Of a DNA stretch of 64,000 nucleotides, positions 37,868 through 49,430 are shown one piece after another. The stretch is from Pseudomonadota bacterium (GTDB taxonomy: Bacteria; Pseudomonadota; Gammaproteobacteria; Burkholderiales; Rhodocyclaceae), in assembly GCA_018241685.1 (NCBI GenBank), contig JAFEDJ010000022.1, positions 124,001-188,000 on the forward strand. The letters run 5' to 3'. The notes beneath the pieces were generated by a model. The model saw nothing but the letters and a program-made list of their open reading frames with translations, was not told the DNA's origin and ran no database searches. A program made the position numbers and the translations under genes. Within the stretch, counting starts at the first letter, position 1, and every line of letters starts with the position of its first letter.

Positions 37868-38590
37868 ATGAACAACGATGGCGCGCTTGAGCGCGTGCGT
37901 GTTGTCCTCACCCGCACCAGTCACCCCGGCAATATTGGTGCCGCCGCCCGGGCCATGAAAACCATGGGTCTGTCGCAGCTGGTGCTGGTCAGTCCCCAGT
38001 CTTTTCCGGATCCGGTTGCCACTGCCCGTGCGGCGGGGGCCGACGACATCCTCGAATCCGCCCGTGTCGTGGAGACGCTGGCGGAGGCACTGGAAGGCAC
38101 AGTCTTCGCGGCGGCGCTCACCGCGCGCCGGCGTGAGCTTGCCGTGCCGATGAAGTGGGCGCGGGAGGCTGCGGCGGACGTGATCCAGCTGGCAGGTAGT
38201 GGTGACGTGGCGCTGGTCTTCGGCAACGAGACCAAGGGGCTGTCCAACGAGGACGTCGCCTTGTGCCACATGCCGGTGAAGGTCCCGGTTAGTGAAACCT
38301 ATTCGTCCCTTAATCTGGGCGCGGCCGTGCAGTTGCTGTGTTACGAACTGCGGATGGCCGCAATCGACCCGGGGCGGGCGCCTGCAACCGAGTTCGAACC
38401 GGCGACCCATGAGCAGATCGAGGGCTTTTATGCTCATCTGGATCGGGCGATCACCGCGAGCGGCTTCTTCAACCCGGAAAGCTCGAAGCGTTTGTGGCCG
38501 CGCCTGCGCCGCCTGTACGGGCGGATTCGTCTCGAAAAGGACGAGGTCAACATTCTGCGCGGAATGTTGAGCGCCTTCGAAAAGAAGTAG
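37868..38590 (+). CDS. trmJ: tRNA (cytidine/uridine-2'-O)-methyltransferase TrmJ
   Basis: The 240-residue SPOUT enzyme 2'-O-methylates position 32 of certain tRNAs. Knot motifs are visible: RVVLTRTSHPGNIGAAARAM, ALVFGNETKGLSNED and PVSETYSSLNLGAAVQLLCYE. The pairing with suhB divergently upstream and with cysE and iscR downstream follows the E. coli suhB-trmJ-iscR neighbourhood. ATG 37868 matches the family start; the upstream frame overlaps suhB and is discarded. Confidence 0.95.
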   Translation: MNNDGALERVRVVLTRTSHPGNIGAAARAMKTMGLSQLVLVSPQSFPDPVATARAAGADDILESARVVETLAEALEGTVFAAALTARRRELAVPMKWAREAAADVIQLAGSGDVALVFGNETKGLSNEDVALCHMPVKVPVSETYSSLNLGAAVQLLCYELRMAAIDPGRAPATEFEPATHEQIEGFYAHLDRAITASGFFNPESSKRLWPRLRRLYGRIRLEKDEVNILRGMLSAFEKK

Positions 38591-38684
38591 ACTAAAATAG
38601 TCGGAAATAAACAGGGCCTGCCGCGGGTTTTCGGCCTGCAGGTGGGCCGGCTTCAGTGCACTTCAGTCCAGGGGGTTCCCTTTC

Positions 38685-39446
38685 ATGTTCCGTCGTCTGC
38701 GTGAAGATCTGGCCAATGTTCTCGAACACGATCCAGCCGCACGCTCCAAGTGGGAAGTGCTGACCTGCTATCCCGGCATGCACGCCTTGTGGCTGCATCG
38801 TTTTGCCCACGCGGCGTGGCAGCGTGGTTTTTACTGGGTTGGCCGCTTTACGAGCCACGTGGCCCGGATGCTGACCGGTGTGGAGATCCATCCGGGGGCA
38901 ACCATCGGTCGCCGGGTCTTCATCGACCACGGTATGGGCGTCGTCATCGGCGAGACCGCCGTGATAGGGGACGGCTGTACGATCTACCAGGGGGTCACCC
39001 TGGGTGGAACCTCGCTTTATCGCGGTACAAAGCGGCATCCGACGCTCGGCCGTGGTGTCGTCATTGGCGCCGGTGCCAAGGTGCTGGGTGGCTTTGAGGT
39101 TGGTGATGGGGCCAAGGTGGGTTCCAATGCGGTGGTCGTCAAACCGGTGCCGGCCGGCGCAACTGCGGTTGGCAATCCGGCACGCATTGTCGCGGCCGAT
39201 GACAAGTCCAATCGGGAGCGCGAGGCCAAGGCCGAGCAGATCGGCTTTACTGCCTATGGCGTGACGAAGGATCTGGATGACCCGGTTTCCAAGGCGCTGC
39301 ACGGCCTGCTCGATCATGCGGTCGAGACGGACCGGCGTATCCGTGTGCTGGTGGAGAAGCTCGTCGACGCGGGAATCTGTGTGGAAGGCACGGCCAGGGC
39401 GGAGGACGCCTTCGATCCGAAGGGCCTGGGGAAAATGGTCGACTGA
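38685..39446 (+). CDS. cysE: serine O-acetyltransferase
   Basis: The 253-residue enzyme makes O-acetylserine from serine and acetyl-CoA, the first step of cysteine synthesis. It has the left-handed beta-helix hexapeptide repeats ([39 protein letters not shown]). The N-terminal helical domain is shorter than in E. coli CysE, the type often found next to iscR. Its position directly before the isc operon links cysteine supply to cysteine desulfurase demand. Confidence 0.93.
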   Translation: MFRRLREDLANVLEHDPAARSKWEVLTCYPGMHALWLHRFAHAAWQRGFYWVGRFTSHVARMLTGVEIHPGATIGRRVFIDHGMGVVIGETAVIGDGCTIYQGVTLGGTSLYRGTKRHPTLGRGVVIGAGAKVLGGFEVGDGAKVGSNAVVVKPVPAGATAVGNPARIVAADDKSNREREAKAEQIGFTAYGVTKDLDDPVSKALHGLLDHAVETDRRIRVLVEKLVDAGICVEGTARAEDAFDPKGLGKMVD

Positions 39447-39467
39447 CTGCCTGGTGCGGGCTGGAAA

Positions 39468-39492
39468 ATAGTTGATTGAATTTGTCGGGTTT
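39468..39492 (+). promoter_or_regulatory. IscR type 1 binding site, upstream copy
   Basis: The 25 bases starting ATAGTTGATTGAATTT match the E. coli type 1 IscR consensus ATASYYGACTRWWW plus its mirror half at 22 of 25 positions by eye. It overlaps the predicted -35 and spacer of the isc promoter, so holo-IscR bound here would repress. Confidence 0.75.
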
Positions 39493-39500
39493 GGTATTGT
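39472..39500 (+). promoter_or_regulatory. isc operon promoter
   Basis: TTGATT (39472-39477) and TATTGT (39495-39500) are separated by 17 bases, 47 bases before iscR. Both elements match consensus at 4 of 6 positions and are embedded in the two IscR-like boxes. Confidence 0.55.
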
Positions 39501-39520
39501 TGACCGAAATATTCAACTAT
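39496..39520 (+). promoter_or_regulatory. IscR type 1 binding site, downstream copy
   Basis: The 25 bases from ATTGTTGACCGAAATA to CTAT match the type 1 IscR consensus at 22 of 25 positions by eye. It covers the predicted -10 and transcription start, and lies 3 bases after the upstream copy. Confidence 0.75.
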
Positions 39521-39546
39521 TCTTTTACCAGCCCCCGGGAGCCGAT

Positions 39547-40035
39547 ATGAGACTCACAACCAAAGGTCGTTTTGCTGTCACGGCAATGATCGATCTCGCG
39601 CTGCGTTGCGCGGACGGCCCGGTGACGCTGGCCGGGATCGCCGATCGCCAAAAGATCTCCCTTTCCTATCTCGAGCAACTGTTCGGCAAGCTGCGCCGTT
39701 TCGAACTGGTCAGCAGCGTGCGCGGGCCCGGTGGTGGCTACGCGCTGGCGCGGGACATGGCCTCCATCACCGTGGCGGACATCATCGCGGCGGTGGATGA
39801 GCCGCTGGATGCAACCTCCTGTGGCGGCAAGGAAAACTGCCAGGACGAGCAGCGCTGCATGACCCACGAGCTGTGGACCAACCTCAATCGCCGGATGTAC
39901 GAGTACCTCCATTCGGTGACGCTGGCCAGCCTCGTCGAGCAGCAGCGGCAGAAGTGTGCCCAGGTGGCCGTGCTCCACGACGAGCGCACGCCGGCGGCCG
40001 GCAAATCCGCCGACAAGCTGCAACTCACCGCCTGA
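39547..40035 (+). CDS. iscR: Fe-S cluster-sensing repressor IscR
   Basis: The 162-residue Rrf2-family regulator represses the isc operon when it carries a [2Fe-2S] cluster. The winged helix begins [19 protein letters not shown], and the cluster ligands Cys92, Cys98 and Cys104 ([14 protein letters not shown]), with His107, are all present, so it is a true IscR rather than another Rrf2 protein. Two candidate IscR boxes precede it, indicating autoregulation. First gene of iscR-iscS2-iscS-iscU-iscA-hscB-hscA-fdx-iscX. Confidence 0.97.
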   Translation: MRLTTKGRFAVTAMIDLALRCADGPVTLAGIADRQKISLSYLEQLFGKLRRFELVSSVRGPGGGYALARDMASITVADIIAAVDEPLDATSCGGKENCQDEQRCMTHELWTNLNRRMYEYLHSVTLASLVEQQRQKCAQVAVLHDERTPAAGKSADKLQLTA

Positions 40036-40051
40036 GCGACAAGGACGGCCC

Positions 40052-41200
40052 GTGTTCGCCCCCGCATACCTGGACCACAACGCGACGACGCCCCTCGACC
40101 CGCAGGTCAGGGAAGCAATGCTGCCGTGGTTTGGCGGGCGTTTCGGCAACGGGTCTAGCCGCCACGAATACGGCCGCGCGGCACGCAAGGCCATCGACGA
40201 AGCCCGCGCCCAGGTGGCGGCGGCGGTCAATGCCCATCCGACCGAGGTGCTCTTCACGAGTGGCGGCTCCGAGGCCAACAACCTCTTCATCAAGGGCGCG
40301 GCGGCCAACCTCAAGCCGGGGCTGGTGGCGATCAGCGCCATCGAGCATCCCTGCGTGCGGGAGCCGGCGCGGCAACTGCAGCGCGCGGGCTGGCGCTGCG
40401 AAGAGATCGCCGTGGATGGGGCTGGGCGCCTCGACATGTCGGATTTCCAACGTCTGCTTGCCGACAAACCGAAGCTGGTGTCGGTGATGCTGGCCAATAA
40501 CGAGACCGGCGTGATTCAGGACGTGCCGGTGCTGGCGGCGCAAGTCCGCGCCCGCGGCGGCTGGATGCACTGTGATGCGGTGCAGGCACTGGGCAAGATC
40601 GACGTGGATTTCCGGGCGCTCGGCGTGCATGGCCTTACGCTGTCGGCGCACAAGATCTACGGGCCGATCGGCGCGGGCGCGCTGATCGTCGACAAGCGGG
40701 TCGAGCTCGCCCCGCTGATCGCCGGTGGCGGCCAGGAACGGAATCTGCGTTCCGGCACCGAGAACGTGATGGCCATCGTGGGCTTCGGCGCCGCCTGTGA
40801 GCGCGCCGTCGCCTTGCGCCGTGACCGTATGGAACGGCTTGGCAGGCTGCAGCAACGCCTGGAGCGTGGTCTGGTTGCCTTGGGTGCGATGATTTTTTCG
40901 GCGGAAGCCGAACGCCTGGCGAACACCAGCTTTTTCGCCATGGCCGGGGTGGATGGCGAGACCCTGGTCGGCAAGCTCGATCGGGCGGGGTATGCGGTAG
41001 CCAGCGGTTCCGCGTGCTCCAGCGCCAACCTCGAGCCTTCGCACACGCTGCTGGCGATGGGCGTCGAGGCAGGGCTGGCCCGCTCGGCGGTACGCGTCAG
41101 CTTCGGCGATGGAAGTACGGAACAGGATGTGGATGGTTTTCTGGGGGCGCTTCGCGAGAACCTCGAAAACCTCCGAACGCTTGCCGCCATGGCGGTCTAA
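40052..41200 (+). CDS. second cysteine desulfurase, NifS/IscS-like
   Basis: The 382-residue PLP enzyme is a group I cysteine desulfurase related to IscS. The PLP lysine is Lys201 (LSAHKIYGP) and the catalytic cysteine Cys322 lies in SGSACSSANLEPS, in the expected loop. It is distinct from the next gene, having a shorter C-terminus without the acidic IscU-binding tail. The start is GTG 40052 with AAGGA six bases upstream. Its role beside iscS is not settled: it could supply sulfur to another acceptor or act under stress. Confidence 0.9.
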   Translation: MFAPAYLDHNATTPLDPQVREAMLPWFGGRFGNGSSRHEYGRAARKAIDEARAQVAAAVNAHPTEVLFTSGGSEANNLFIKGAAANLKPGLVAISAIEHPCVREPARQLQRAGWRCEEIAVDGAGRLDMSDFQRLLADKPKLVSVMLANNETGVIQDVPVLAAQVRARGGWMHCDAVQALGKIDVDFRALGVHGLTLSAHKIYGPIGAGALIVDKRVELAPLIAGGGQERNLRSGTENVMAIVGFGAACERAVALRRDRMERLGRLQQRLERGLVALGAMIFSAEAERLANTSFFAMAGVDGETLVGKLDRAGYAVASGSACSSANLEPSHTLLAMGVEAGLARSAVRVSFGDGSTEQDVDGFLGALRENLENLRTLAAMAV

Positions 41201-41237
41201 GTGACTGGAACGATTAAATTTTTGCAGTACGGAGAAG

Positions 41238-42455
41238 ATGAAGATGCTCAAGTTCCCGATCTACCTCGACTATTCGGCAACGACGCCGGTGGATCCCCGC
41301 GTGGCGGAGAAGATGATTCCCTACCTCACGGAGCTGTTCGGCAACCCGGCATCCCGTAGCCACGCCTTCGGCTGGACGGCTGAAAAGGCCGTCGAGGAAG
41401 CCCGCGAGGAGGTTGCTGCGCTGGTGAACGCCGATCCGAAGGAGATCATCTGGACCTCCGGCGCCACCGAGTCCAACAACCTGGCGATCAAGGGTGCCGC
41501 GCACTTCTACTCCGGCAAGGGCAAGCACATCATCACCGTCAAGACCGAGCACAAGGCGGTTCTCGACACCGTGCGCGAACTGGAGCGTCAGGGCTTCGAG
41601 GCGACTTACCTGGACGTGCAGGAAAACGGCCTGATCGACCTGGATGTCCTGAAGGCGGCGATTCGTCCGGACACCGTTGTCGTGTCGGTGATGTTCGTTA
41701 ATAACGAAATCGGCGTGGTTCAGCCGATCGCCGAGATCGGCGAGATCTGCCGCGACAAGGGCATCGTCTTCCACGTGGATGCGGCCCAGGCCACCGGCAA
41801 GGTCGATATCGACCTGTCCAAGCTGAAGGTGGACCTGATGTCCTTCAGCGCCCACAAGACCTACGGCCCGAAGGGCGTCGGCGCCCTCTACGTGCGCCGC
41901 AAGCCGCGCGTGCGCCTGGAAGCCCAGATGCACGGCGGTGGCCACGAGCGCGGCCTGCGCTCCGGCACGCTGGCGACGCACCAGATCGTCGGTATGGGCG
42001 AAGCCTTCCGCCTGGCCCGCCTGGAAATGGCGGAAGAAAACAAGCGTATCGGCGCGCTGCGCGACCGTCTGCTGGAAGGCCTGTCGGCCATCGAGGAGAC
42101 CTTCGTGAACGGCGATATGGCGCACCGCGTGCCGCACAACTTGAACATCAGCTTCGCCTATGTTGAAGGTGAGTCGCTGATCATGGCGATCAAGGACATC
42201 GCCGTGTCCAGCGGTTCGGCCTGCACGTCGGCCAGCCTGGAGCCGTCCTACGTGTTGCGTGCCCTTGGCCGCAACGACGAACTGGCCCACAGTTCCATCC
42301 GTTTCACCATCGGCCGCTTCACGACGGTCGAGGAAATCGATTACACAATTGATCTGCTGCAGCACAAGATCGGGAAGCTCCGCGAACTGTCGCCCCTGTG
42401 GGACATGTTCAAGGAAGGCATCGATCTGGACACCGTGCAGTGGGCTGCGCACTGA
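41238..42455 (+). CDS. iscS: cysteine desulfurase IscS
   Basis: The 405-residue enzyme removes sulfur from cysteine and passes it as persulfide to IscU and to tRNA thiolation partners. Lys207 binds PLP ([12 protein letters not shown]) and Cys329 in [13 protein letters not shown] is catalytic. The C-terminal tail [20 protein letters not shown] is the IscU-docking end of canonical IscS. A second ATG at 41244 is a possible start. It lies 37 bases after the second desulfurase and 13 before iscU. Confidence 0.98.
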   Translation: MKMLKFPIYLDYSATTPVDPRVAEKMIPYLTELFGNPASRSHAFGWTAEKAVEEAREEVAALVNADPKEIIWTSGATESNNLAIKGAAHFYSGKGKHIITVKTEHKAVLDTVRELERQGFEATYLDVQENGLIDLDVLKAAIRPDTVVVSVMFVNNEIGVVQPIAEIGEICRDKGIVFHVDAAQATGKVDIDLSKLKVDLMSFSAHKTYGPKGVGALYVRRKPRVRLEAQMHGGGHERGLRSGTLATHQIVGMGEAFRLARLEMAEENKRIGALRDRLLEGLSAIEETFVNGDMAHRVPHNLNISFAYVEGESLIMAIKDIAVSSGSACTSASLEPSYVLRALGRNDELAHSSIRFTIGRFTTVEEIDYTIDLLQHKIGKLRELSPLWDMFKEGIDLDTVQWAAH

Positions 42456-42468
42456 CAGGAGAGCGAAA

Positions 42469-42852
42469 ATGGCATACAGCGAAAAAGTTCTGGATCACTA
42501 CGAGAACCCCCGTAACGTCGGTGCTTTCGGCAAGGAAGACGAAGATGTCGGTACCGGCATGGTCGGTGCGCCGGCCTGCGGCGACGTGATGAAACTGCAG
42601 ATCAAGGTCGGCAAGGACGGCGTGATCGAAGACGCCAAGTTCAAGACCTATGGTTGTGGCTCGGCTATTGCTTCCAGTTCCCTCGTCACCGAATGGGTGA
42701 AGGGCAAGACCCTCGATCAGGCGCTGGAGATCAAGAACACCGCCATCGCCGAGGAACTGGCCCTGCCGCCGGTGAAGATCCACTGCTCGATCCTGGCTGA
42801 GGACGCCATCAAGGCGGCGGTCGAGGATTACAAGAAGAAGCACAACGGCTGA
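42469..42852 (+). CDS. iscU: Fe-S cluster assembly scaffold IscU
   Basis: The 127-residue scaffold builds [2Fe-2S] clusters from IscS sulfur and iron. Ligand cysteines Cys37 (PACGD, with Asp39), Cys63 (YGCGSA) and Cys106 (HCSILAE) are intact, and the HscA-recognition motif LPPVK (99-103) precedes them. It begins 13 bases after iscS. Confidence 0.98.
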   Translation: MAYSEKVLDHYENPRNVGAFGKEDEDVGTGMVGAPACGDVMKLQIKVGKDGVIEDAKFKTYGCGSAIASSSLVTEWVKGKTLDQALEIKNTAIAEELALPPVKIHCSILAEDAIKAAVEDYKKKHNG

Positions 42853-42866
42853 AAGGAAACGCGATC

Positions 42867-43190
42867 ATGGCAGTAACCCTCTCCGACAAGGCTGCAAATC
42901 ACATCGGCAACTTCATCGCCAAGCGCGGCAAGGGCGTCGGCATTCGTCTGGGGGTGCGCACGTCGGGGTGTTCCGGAATGGCCTACAAGCTGGAATTCGC
43001 CGATGAGGTGCTGCCGGAAGATGTCGTCTTCGAAAGCCACGGCCTGAAGGTGCTGATCGATCCGAAGAGCCTGCCCTACATGGACGGCACCGAGCTCGAC
43101 TTCGTGCGGGAGGGCTTGAACGAAGGTTTCAAGTTCAACAACCCGAACGTCAAGGGTGAGTGCGGCTGCGGCGAGAGCTTCTCGGTCTAG
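42867..43190 (+). CDS. iscA: Fe-S cluster assembly protein IscA
   Basis: The 107-residue A-type carrier receives or delivers Fe-S clusters or iron. The three conserved cysteines are Cys35 (TSGCSGM), Cys99 and Cys101 (ECGCGESF). Located between iscU and hscB as in the standard isc order. Confidence 0.97.
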   Translation: MAVTLSDKAANHIGNFIAKRGKGVGIRLGVRTSGCSGMAYKLEFADEVLPEDVVFESHGLKVLIDPKSLPYMDGTELDFVREGLNEGFKFNNPNVKGECGCGESFSV

Positions 43191-43243
43191 GATGACGCCG
43201 TTTCACGGAACGTTTTGCTTGCCAGGCGCGGGGGAGGGCTGAC

Positions 43244-43774
43244 ATGCTCGACATGAAGCAGGATTTCTTCGAGCTGTTCGGCCTTGAGCCGCGCTTTGCC
43301 GTGGACCTGGATCGTCTCGAGCAGGCTTACCTCGAGATGCAGGGCCGGGTGCATCCGGATCGTTTCGCCCATCTGTCGGACGCCGAAAAGCGCCTGTCCA
43401 TGCAGTGGGCGACGCGTGCCAACGAGGCCTTCCGGACCCTCAAGAGCCCGCTTGCCCGCGGCCAGTACCTGCTTGAGTTGAAGGGTGTCGATCCGGCCTT
43501 CGAGACCAATACCGCCATGTCCGCCGAGTTCCTGATGGAGCAGATGGAGTGGCGAGAGGCGCTGGAAGAAGCCCGCGAAGCGGCCGACGAGGATGTGCTG
43601 GACGATCTTGCCCGGCGCATCCGGCGTGACACGAAGGGGCTGGTCGAGCAGCTCGAAGCGGAGTTCGACACCGCCGGCGATCTGGAGGCCGCGGCCGATA
43701 CGGTGCGCCGCCTCAAGTTCCTCGAGAAGCTGCAACACGAAATCAATGACGCCTTGACGGCGCTGGAATCCTGA
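43244..43774 (+). CDS. hscB: co-chaperone HscB
   Basis: The 176-residue J-domain co-chaperone delivers IscU to HscA and stimulates its ATPase. The HPD motif is at residues 37-39 (VHPDRF), with the C-terminal helical IscU-binding domain from about 85. Its stop overlaps the hscA start by one base. Confidence 0.96.
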   Translation: MLDMKQDFFELFGLEPRFAVDLDRLEQAYLEMQGRVHPDRFAHLSDAEKRLSMQWATRANEAFRTLKSPLARGQYLLELKGVDPAFETNTAMSAEFLMEQMEWREALEEAREAADEDVLDDLARRIRRDTKGLVEQLEAEFDTAGDLEAAADTVRRLKFLEKLQHEINDALTALES

Positions 43775-45642
43775 TGGCTTTGCTGCAAATTTCCGAACCG
43801 GGCATGTCCACCGCCCCCCACCAGCATCGGCTGGCGGTGGGCATCGATCTGGGCACGACCAATTCGCTGGTGGCTACCGTACGCAATGGCGTGCCCCAAT
43901 GCCTGCAGGACGAGAACGGCAAGATGCTGCTGCCGTCCGTCGTGCGTTACCTGCCGGATGGGACGGTGGACATCGGCCGCTCGGCCCAGACCGCCCAGGC
44001 GATCGACCCGCGCAACACCATCGTGTCCGTGAAACGCTTCATGGGCCGCGGTCTGAAGGACGTCGCTCACGTGGAGACGATGCCCTACGACTTCGTGGAC
44101 GCGGAGGGCATGGTGCGCCTGCGCACCGTCCAGGGCGTGAAGAGCCCGGTCGAGGTGTCCGCCGAGATCCTGAAGAACCTGCGCCAGCGCGCCGAGCACA
44201 GCCTCGGCGGGGATCTGACCGGCGCGGTGATCACGGTGCCGGCCTATTTCGACGATGCCCAGCGCCAGGCGACCAAGGACGCGGCGCGGGTGGCCGGCCT
44301 CAACGTGCTGCGCCTGCTCAACGAGCCGACCGCGGCGGCGATCGCCTACGGTCTCGAGAACGCGTCCGAAGGCATCTACGCGGTCTATGACCTCGGCGGC
44401 GGCACCTTTGATATTTCCATCTTGCGCCTGTCGCGCGGGGTCTTCGAGGTGGTGGCGACCAGCGGCGACGCAGCCCTGGGCGGCGACGACTTCGATCATC
44501 GCCTGTTCTGCTGGATCCTCGACAACGCCGGCATCTCGCTGCCGTCCGACCGGGATTCCCGGCGCCTGCTGATGAAGGCGCGGGAGGTCAAGGAGCGTCT
44601 GACCCTCGACGAGTCCGTGCCGATCCGCACGGCGCTCGAGAACGGCGACGAGGTGGATCTGGTCATCGAGCGCCAGGTCTTCGCCGAGATCACTGCCAAT
44701 CTGGTCAGCAAGACCCTCAAGCCAGTCAAGAAAGCCCTGCGGGACGCCAACCTGTCGCCGGAGGACGTGAAGGGTGTCGTGATGGTCGGCGGTGCGACGC
44801 GCATGCCCCACGTGCAACGGGCGGTCGGCGAGCTCTTCGGCCAGACCCCGCTCACCAACCTCGATCCGGATACCGTCGTCGCTGTCGGCGCCGCAATGCA
44901 GGCCAATGTGCTGGCCGGCAACCGGGCGACGGAAGACGAATGGCTGCTGCTCGACGTGATCCCCTTGTCCCTCGGCATCGAGACGATGGGTGGGCTGGTC
45001 GAGAAGATCATTCCGCGTAATTCGACGATTCCCACCGCACGTGCGCAGGACTTCACAACCTTCAAGGACGGCCAGAGTGCGATGGCCTTCCACGTGGTGC
45101 AGGGCGAGCGCGAGCTGGTGTCCGATTGCCGCTCGCTGGCCCGCTTCGAGCTGCGCGGCATTCCGGCGATGGTGGCAGGTGCGGCGCGCATCCGCGTGAC
45201 TTTCCAGGTGGACGCGGACGGCCTGTTGTCCGTCTCCGCGCGGGAACAGACCACCGGTGTCGAGGCGCGCGTCGAGGTGAAGCCGTCCTACGGCCTCGCC
45301 GACGACGAGATCGCCGAGATGCTGAAGGCCGGTTTCGAGCATGCACAGAACGACATGGAAGTGCGTGCGCTGAAGGAGCAGCAGGTCGAAGCCGAGCGCG
45401 TGATCGAGGCGACCGAGAAGGCGCTGCAGGCCGATGGCGAATTGCTCAACGAGGCCGAGCGTGCGGAGCTGGACGTTGCCATTGCGGCTTTGCGCAGCTC
45501 CGCGGAAGGCCAGGACGCACGCGCCATCAAGATCCAGCTGGAGGCCTTCAACCGCGCTTCCAACGAGTTCGCCTCGCGCCGCATGGACAAGAGCATCCGT
45601 GGCGCGCTGGCGGGCCACAAGATTGACGAGATCCGGATCTGA
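43774..45642 (+). CDS. hscA: Fe-S cluster chaperone HscA (Hsp70 family)
   Basis: The 622-residue Hsp70-type ATPase drives cluster release from IscU after binding its LPPVK motif. The nucleotide-binding domain has [14 protein letters not shown], the DnaK-type [13 protein letters not shown] and [12 protein letters not shown]; the substrate domain follows from about 385. Length is near the HscA norm and shorter than DnaK. It is translationally coupled to hscB. Confidence 0.97.
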   Translation: MALLQISEPGMSTAPHQHRLAVGIDLGTTNSLVATVRNGVPQCLQDENGKMLLPSVVRYLPDGTVDIGRSAQTAQAIDPRNTIVSVKRFMGRGLKDVAHVETMPYDFVDAEGMVRLRTVQGVKSPVEVSAEILKNLRQRAEHSLGGDLTGAVITVPAYFDDAQRQATKDAARVAGLNVLRLLNEPTAAAIAYGLENASEGIYAVYDLGGGTFDISILRLSRGVFEVVATSGDAALGGDDFDHRLFCWILDNAGISLPSDRDSRRLLMKAREVKERLTLDESVPIRTALENGDEVDLVIERQVFAEITANLVSKTLKPVKKALRDANLSPEDVKGVVMVGGATRMPHVQRAVGELFGQTPLTNLDPDTVVAVGAAMQANVLAGNRATEDEWLLLDVIPLSLGIETMGGLVEKIIPRNSTIPTARAQDFTTFKDGQSAMAFHVVQGERELVSDCRSLARFELRGIPAMVAGAARIRVTFQVDADGLLSVSAREQTTGVEARVEVKPSYGLADDEIAEMLKAGFEHAQNDMEVRALKEQQVEAERVIEATEKALQADGELLNEAERAELDVAIAALRSSAEGQDARAIKIQLEAFNRASNEFASRRMDKSIRGALAGHKIDEIRI

Positions 45643-45665
45643 ACGAATCCGGACGGAAAAGAACC

Positions 45666-46007
45666 ATGACGACATTGATTGTGCTGCCCCATGTGGAACT
45701 CTGCCCGGAAGGGGCAGTCATCGAGGCCGAACCCGGCCAGAGCATCTGCGACAGCTTGCTCGCCAATGGCATCGAGATCGAACATGCCTGCGAGAAGTCC
45801 TGCGCCTGCACGACCTGCCACGTGGTCGTGCGTGATGGCTTCAACAGCCTGGAGCCGGCCGAGGAACTGGAAGAGGATTTGCTGGACAAGGCTTGGGGCC
45901 TGGAGCCGACGTCGCGCCTGTCCTGCCAGGCCATCGTCGGCGAAACCCCGCTGACGGTGGAAATTCCCAAGTACTCCATCAACATGGCGCGGGAGGGCAA
46001 GCACTGA
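45666..46007 (+). CDS. fdx: ISC-type [2Fe-2S] ferredoxin
   Basis: The 113-residue adrenodoxin-like ferredoxin gives electrons for cluster assembly. The ligand cysteines are Cys42, Cys48 and Cys51 (CEKSCACTTC) and Cys87 (RLSCQAI). Its stop overlaps the iscX start by one base. Confidence 0.97.
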   Translation: MTTLIVLPHVELCPEGAVIEAEPGQSICDSLLANGIEIEHACEKSCACTTCHVVVRDGFNSLEPAEELEEDLLDKAWGLEPTSRLSCQAIVGETPLTVEIPKYSINMAREGKH

Positions 46008-46201
46008 TGAAATGGACCGATGTGCAGGAAATCGCCATCCAGCTTGCCGACACGCATCCCGACACTGATCCGACGCGGATCAATTTCGTGGACCTGATGC
46101 GCTGGGTCATGGCCTTGCCGGAGTTCAATGACGATCCCAAGCACTGCGGCGAGCGCGTGCTGGAAGCGATTCAGCAGGCCTGGATCGAGGAGTCCGAGTG
46201 A
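46007..46201 (+). CDS. iscX: IscX, Fe-S assembly regulator
   Basis: The 64-residue acidic protein binds IscS and iron and tunes cluster assembly. The sequence KWTDVQEIAIQLADTHPD and INFVDLMRWVMALPEF is characteristic. It is short and overlaps genes on both sides: fdx by one base and the peroxidase by four (GTGA). Confidence 0.95.
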   Translation: MKWTDVQEIAIQLADTHPDTDPTRINFVDLMRWVMALPEFNDDPKHCGERVLEAIQQAWIEESE

Positions 46202-46698
46202 CTGCCGCGGCGCCGGCCACCATCTACAGTTTCGAGTTCCGGAGCCTGGACGGCGCGGCGCCGGTTTCGCTGGCGGATTTCGCCGGCAAGGTGGTGTTGA
46301 TCGTCAACACCGCCAGCCGCTGCGGCTTCACGCCTCAATACGCAGGCCTGCAGCAGCTGCATGAAACCTATGCCGGGCGTGGGTTGGTAGTGCTCGGTTT
46401 TCCGTGCAACCAGTTTGGCGCCCAGGAGCCCGGCAACGCGCCGGACATAGCGCAGTTCTGCGAGCGCAACTACGGCGTGAGCTTTCCCCTGAGCGAGAAG
46501 GTGGATGTGAATGGCGAAGCCGCCGATCCGCTGTTCCGCTTTCTGACCACCACGCTGCCCGGCGTGCTCGGGACCCAGCCGATCAAGTGGAATTTCACCA
46601 AGTTTCTCGTGGACAAGGCCGGTGTGCCGTTCAGGCGCTACGCGCCGACGACAACGCCTGCCGATCTTGTGCCGGATATCGAGGCGCTGCTGGGTTAG
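46198..46698 (+). CDS. glutathione peroxidase-family thiol peroxidase
   Basis: The 166-residue thioredoxin-fold peroxidase reduces hydroperoxides. The peroxidatic Cys42 is in NTASRCGFTPQY, the GFPCNQFGAQEPG box follows, and KWNFTKFLV supplies the Trp/Asn of the active site. Cys88 in QFCERNYG is at the position of the resolving cysteine in thioredoxin-dependent bacterial members, so the reductant is probably thioredoxin rather than glutathione. The GTG start overlaps the iscX stop, making it the last gene of the isc transcript, consistent with protecting Fe-S assembly from peroxide. Confidence 0.92.
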   Translation: MTAAAPATIYSFEFRSLDGAAPVSLADFAGKVVLIVNTASRCGFTPQYAGLQQLHETYAGRGLVVLGFPCNQFGAQEPGNAPDIAQFCERNYGVSFPLSEKVDVNGEAADPLFRFLTTTLPGVLGTQPIKWNFTKFLVDKAGVPFRRYAPTTTPADLVPDIEALLG

Positions 46699-46713
46699 TG
46701 CAGGGCCGGGCGC

Positions 46714-47163
46714 CTAAGGCGTCGTCGGTTCCGACGGTTCGTTGAGCGACAGCCAGTACAAACCAAGCTGCCCGACGGCCTGGAGGAAGCGCTCGAAATC
46801 CACCGGTTTGCGGATGTAGCTGTTGGCACCGAGGCGGTAGGCCTCGGAGATGTCCTGATGCTCCTTCGAAGTGGTCAGTACGACCACCGGCAGGAGTGCG
46901 GTGCGCTCGTCCGCGCGGATGCGGCGCAGAACTTCAAGCCCGTCGATGCGCGGCAGCTTGAGGTCGAGCAGCACGAAGGCCGGCATCAGCAGCGGGTCGC
47001 GTGCCGCATGAAGCCCCGTGCAGAACAGGTAATCCAGCGCTTCGACCCCATCCCTGGCGACCACCACCTGGTTGCTGATCTTGTTCTTGCTGAATGCCCT
47101 CAGCGTCAGGGCCTCGTCGTCGGGATTGTCCTCGACGAGAAGAATCGGGCGATCGGTCGCCAT
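46714..47163 (-). CDS. single-domain response regulator, Rcp1-like
   Basis: The 149-residue protein is a receiver domain only. It has VEDNPDDE near the start, phospho-acceptor Asp67 (FVLLDLKLPRIDG), the switch region VVLTTSKEHQD and the conserved Lys in SYIRKPVDF. The long loop between helix 2 and strand 3 is typical of the Rcp1 type that partners with phytochrome-like histidine kinases. There is no output domain and no kinase gene nearby, so its partner is unknown. An AAGGAG site lies five bases before the ATG. It converges with the peroxidase gene, 15 bases apart. Confidence 0.88.
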   Translation of the reverse strand: MATDRPILLVEDNPDDEALTLRAFSKNKISNQVVVARDGVEALDYLFCTGLHAARDPLLMPAFVLLDLKLPRIDGLEVLRRIRADERTALLPVVVLTTSKEHQDISEAYRLGANSYIRKPVDFERFLQAVGQLGLYWLSLNEPSEPTTP

Positions 47164-47301
47164 AGAGACTCCTTGATCCTGCCTTTATGTTCTTGTGTTT
47201 GTCTTTCTGTTGGGTGGGGCTGGGGCCGTAAGGGGCCAACCCCGCACATGATCATAAGTACGGCAGGAGCAGGAATAGGTTGACCGATTTCTCGCTGAAA
47301 A

Positions 47302-49430
<2,129 letters not shown>

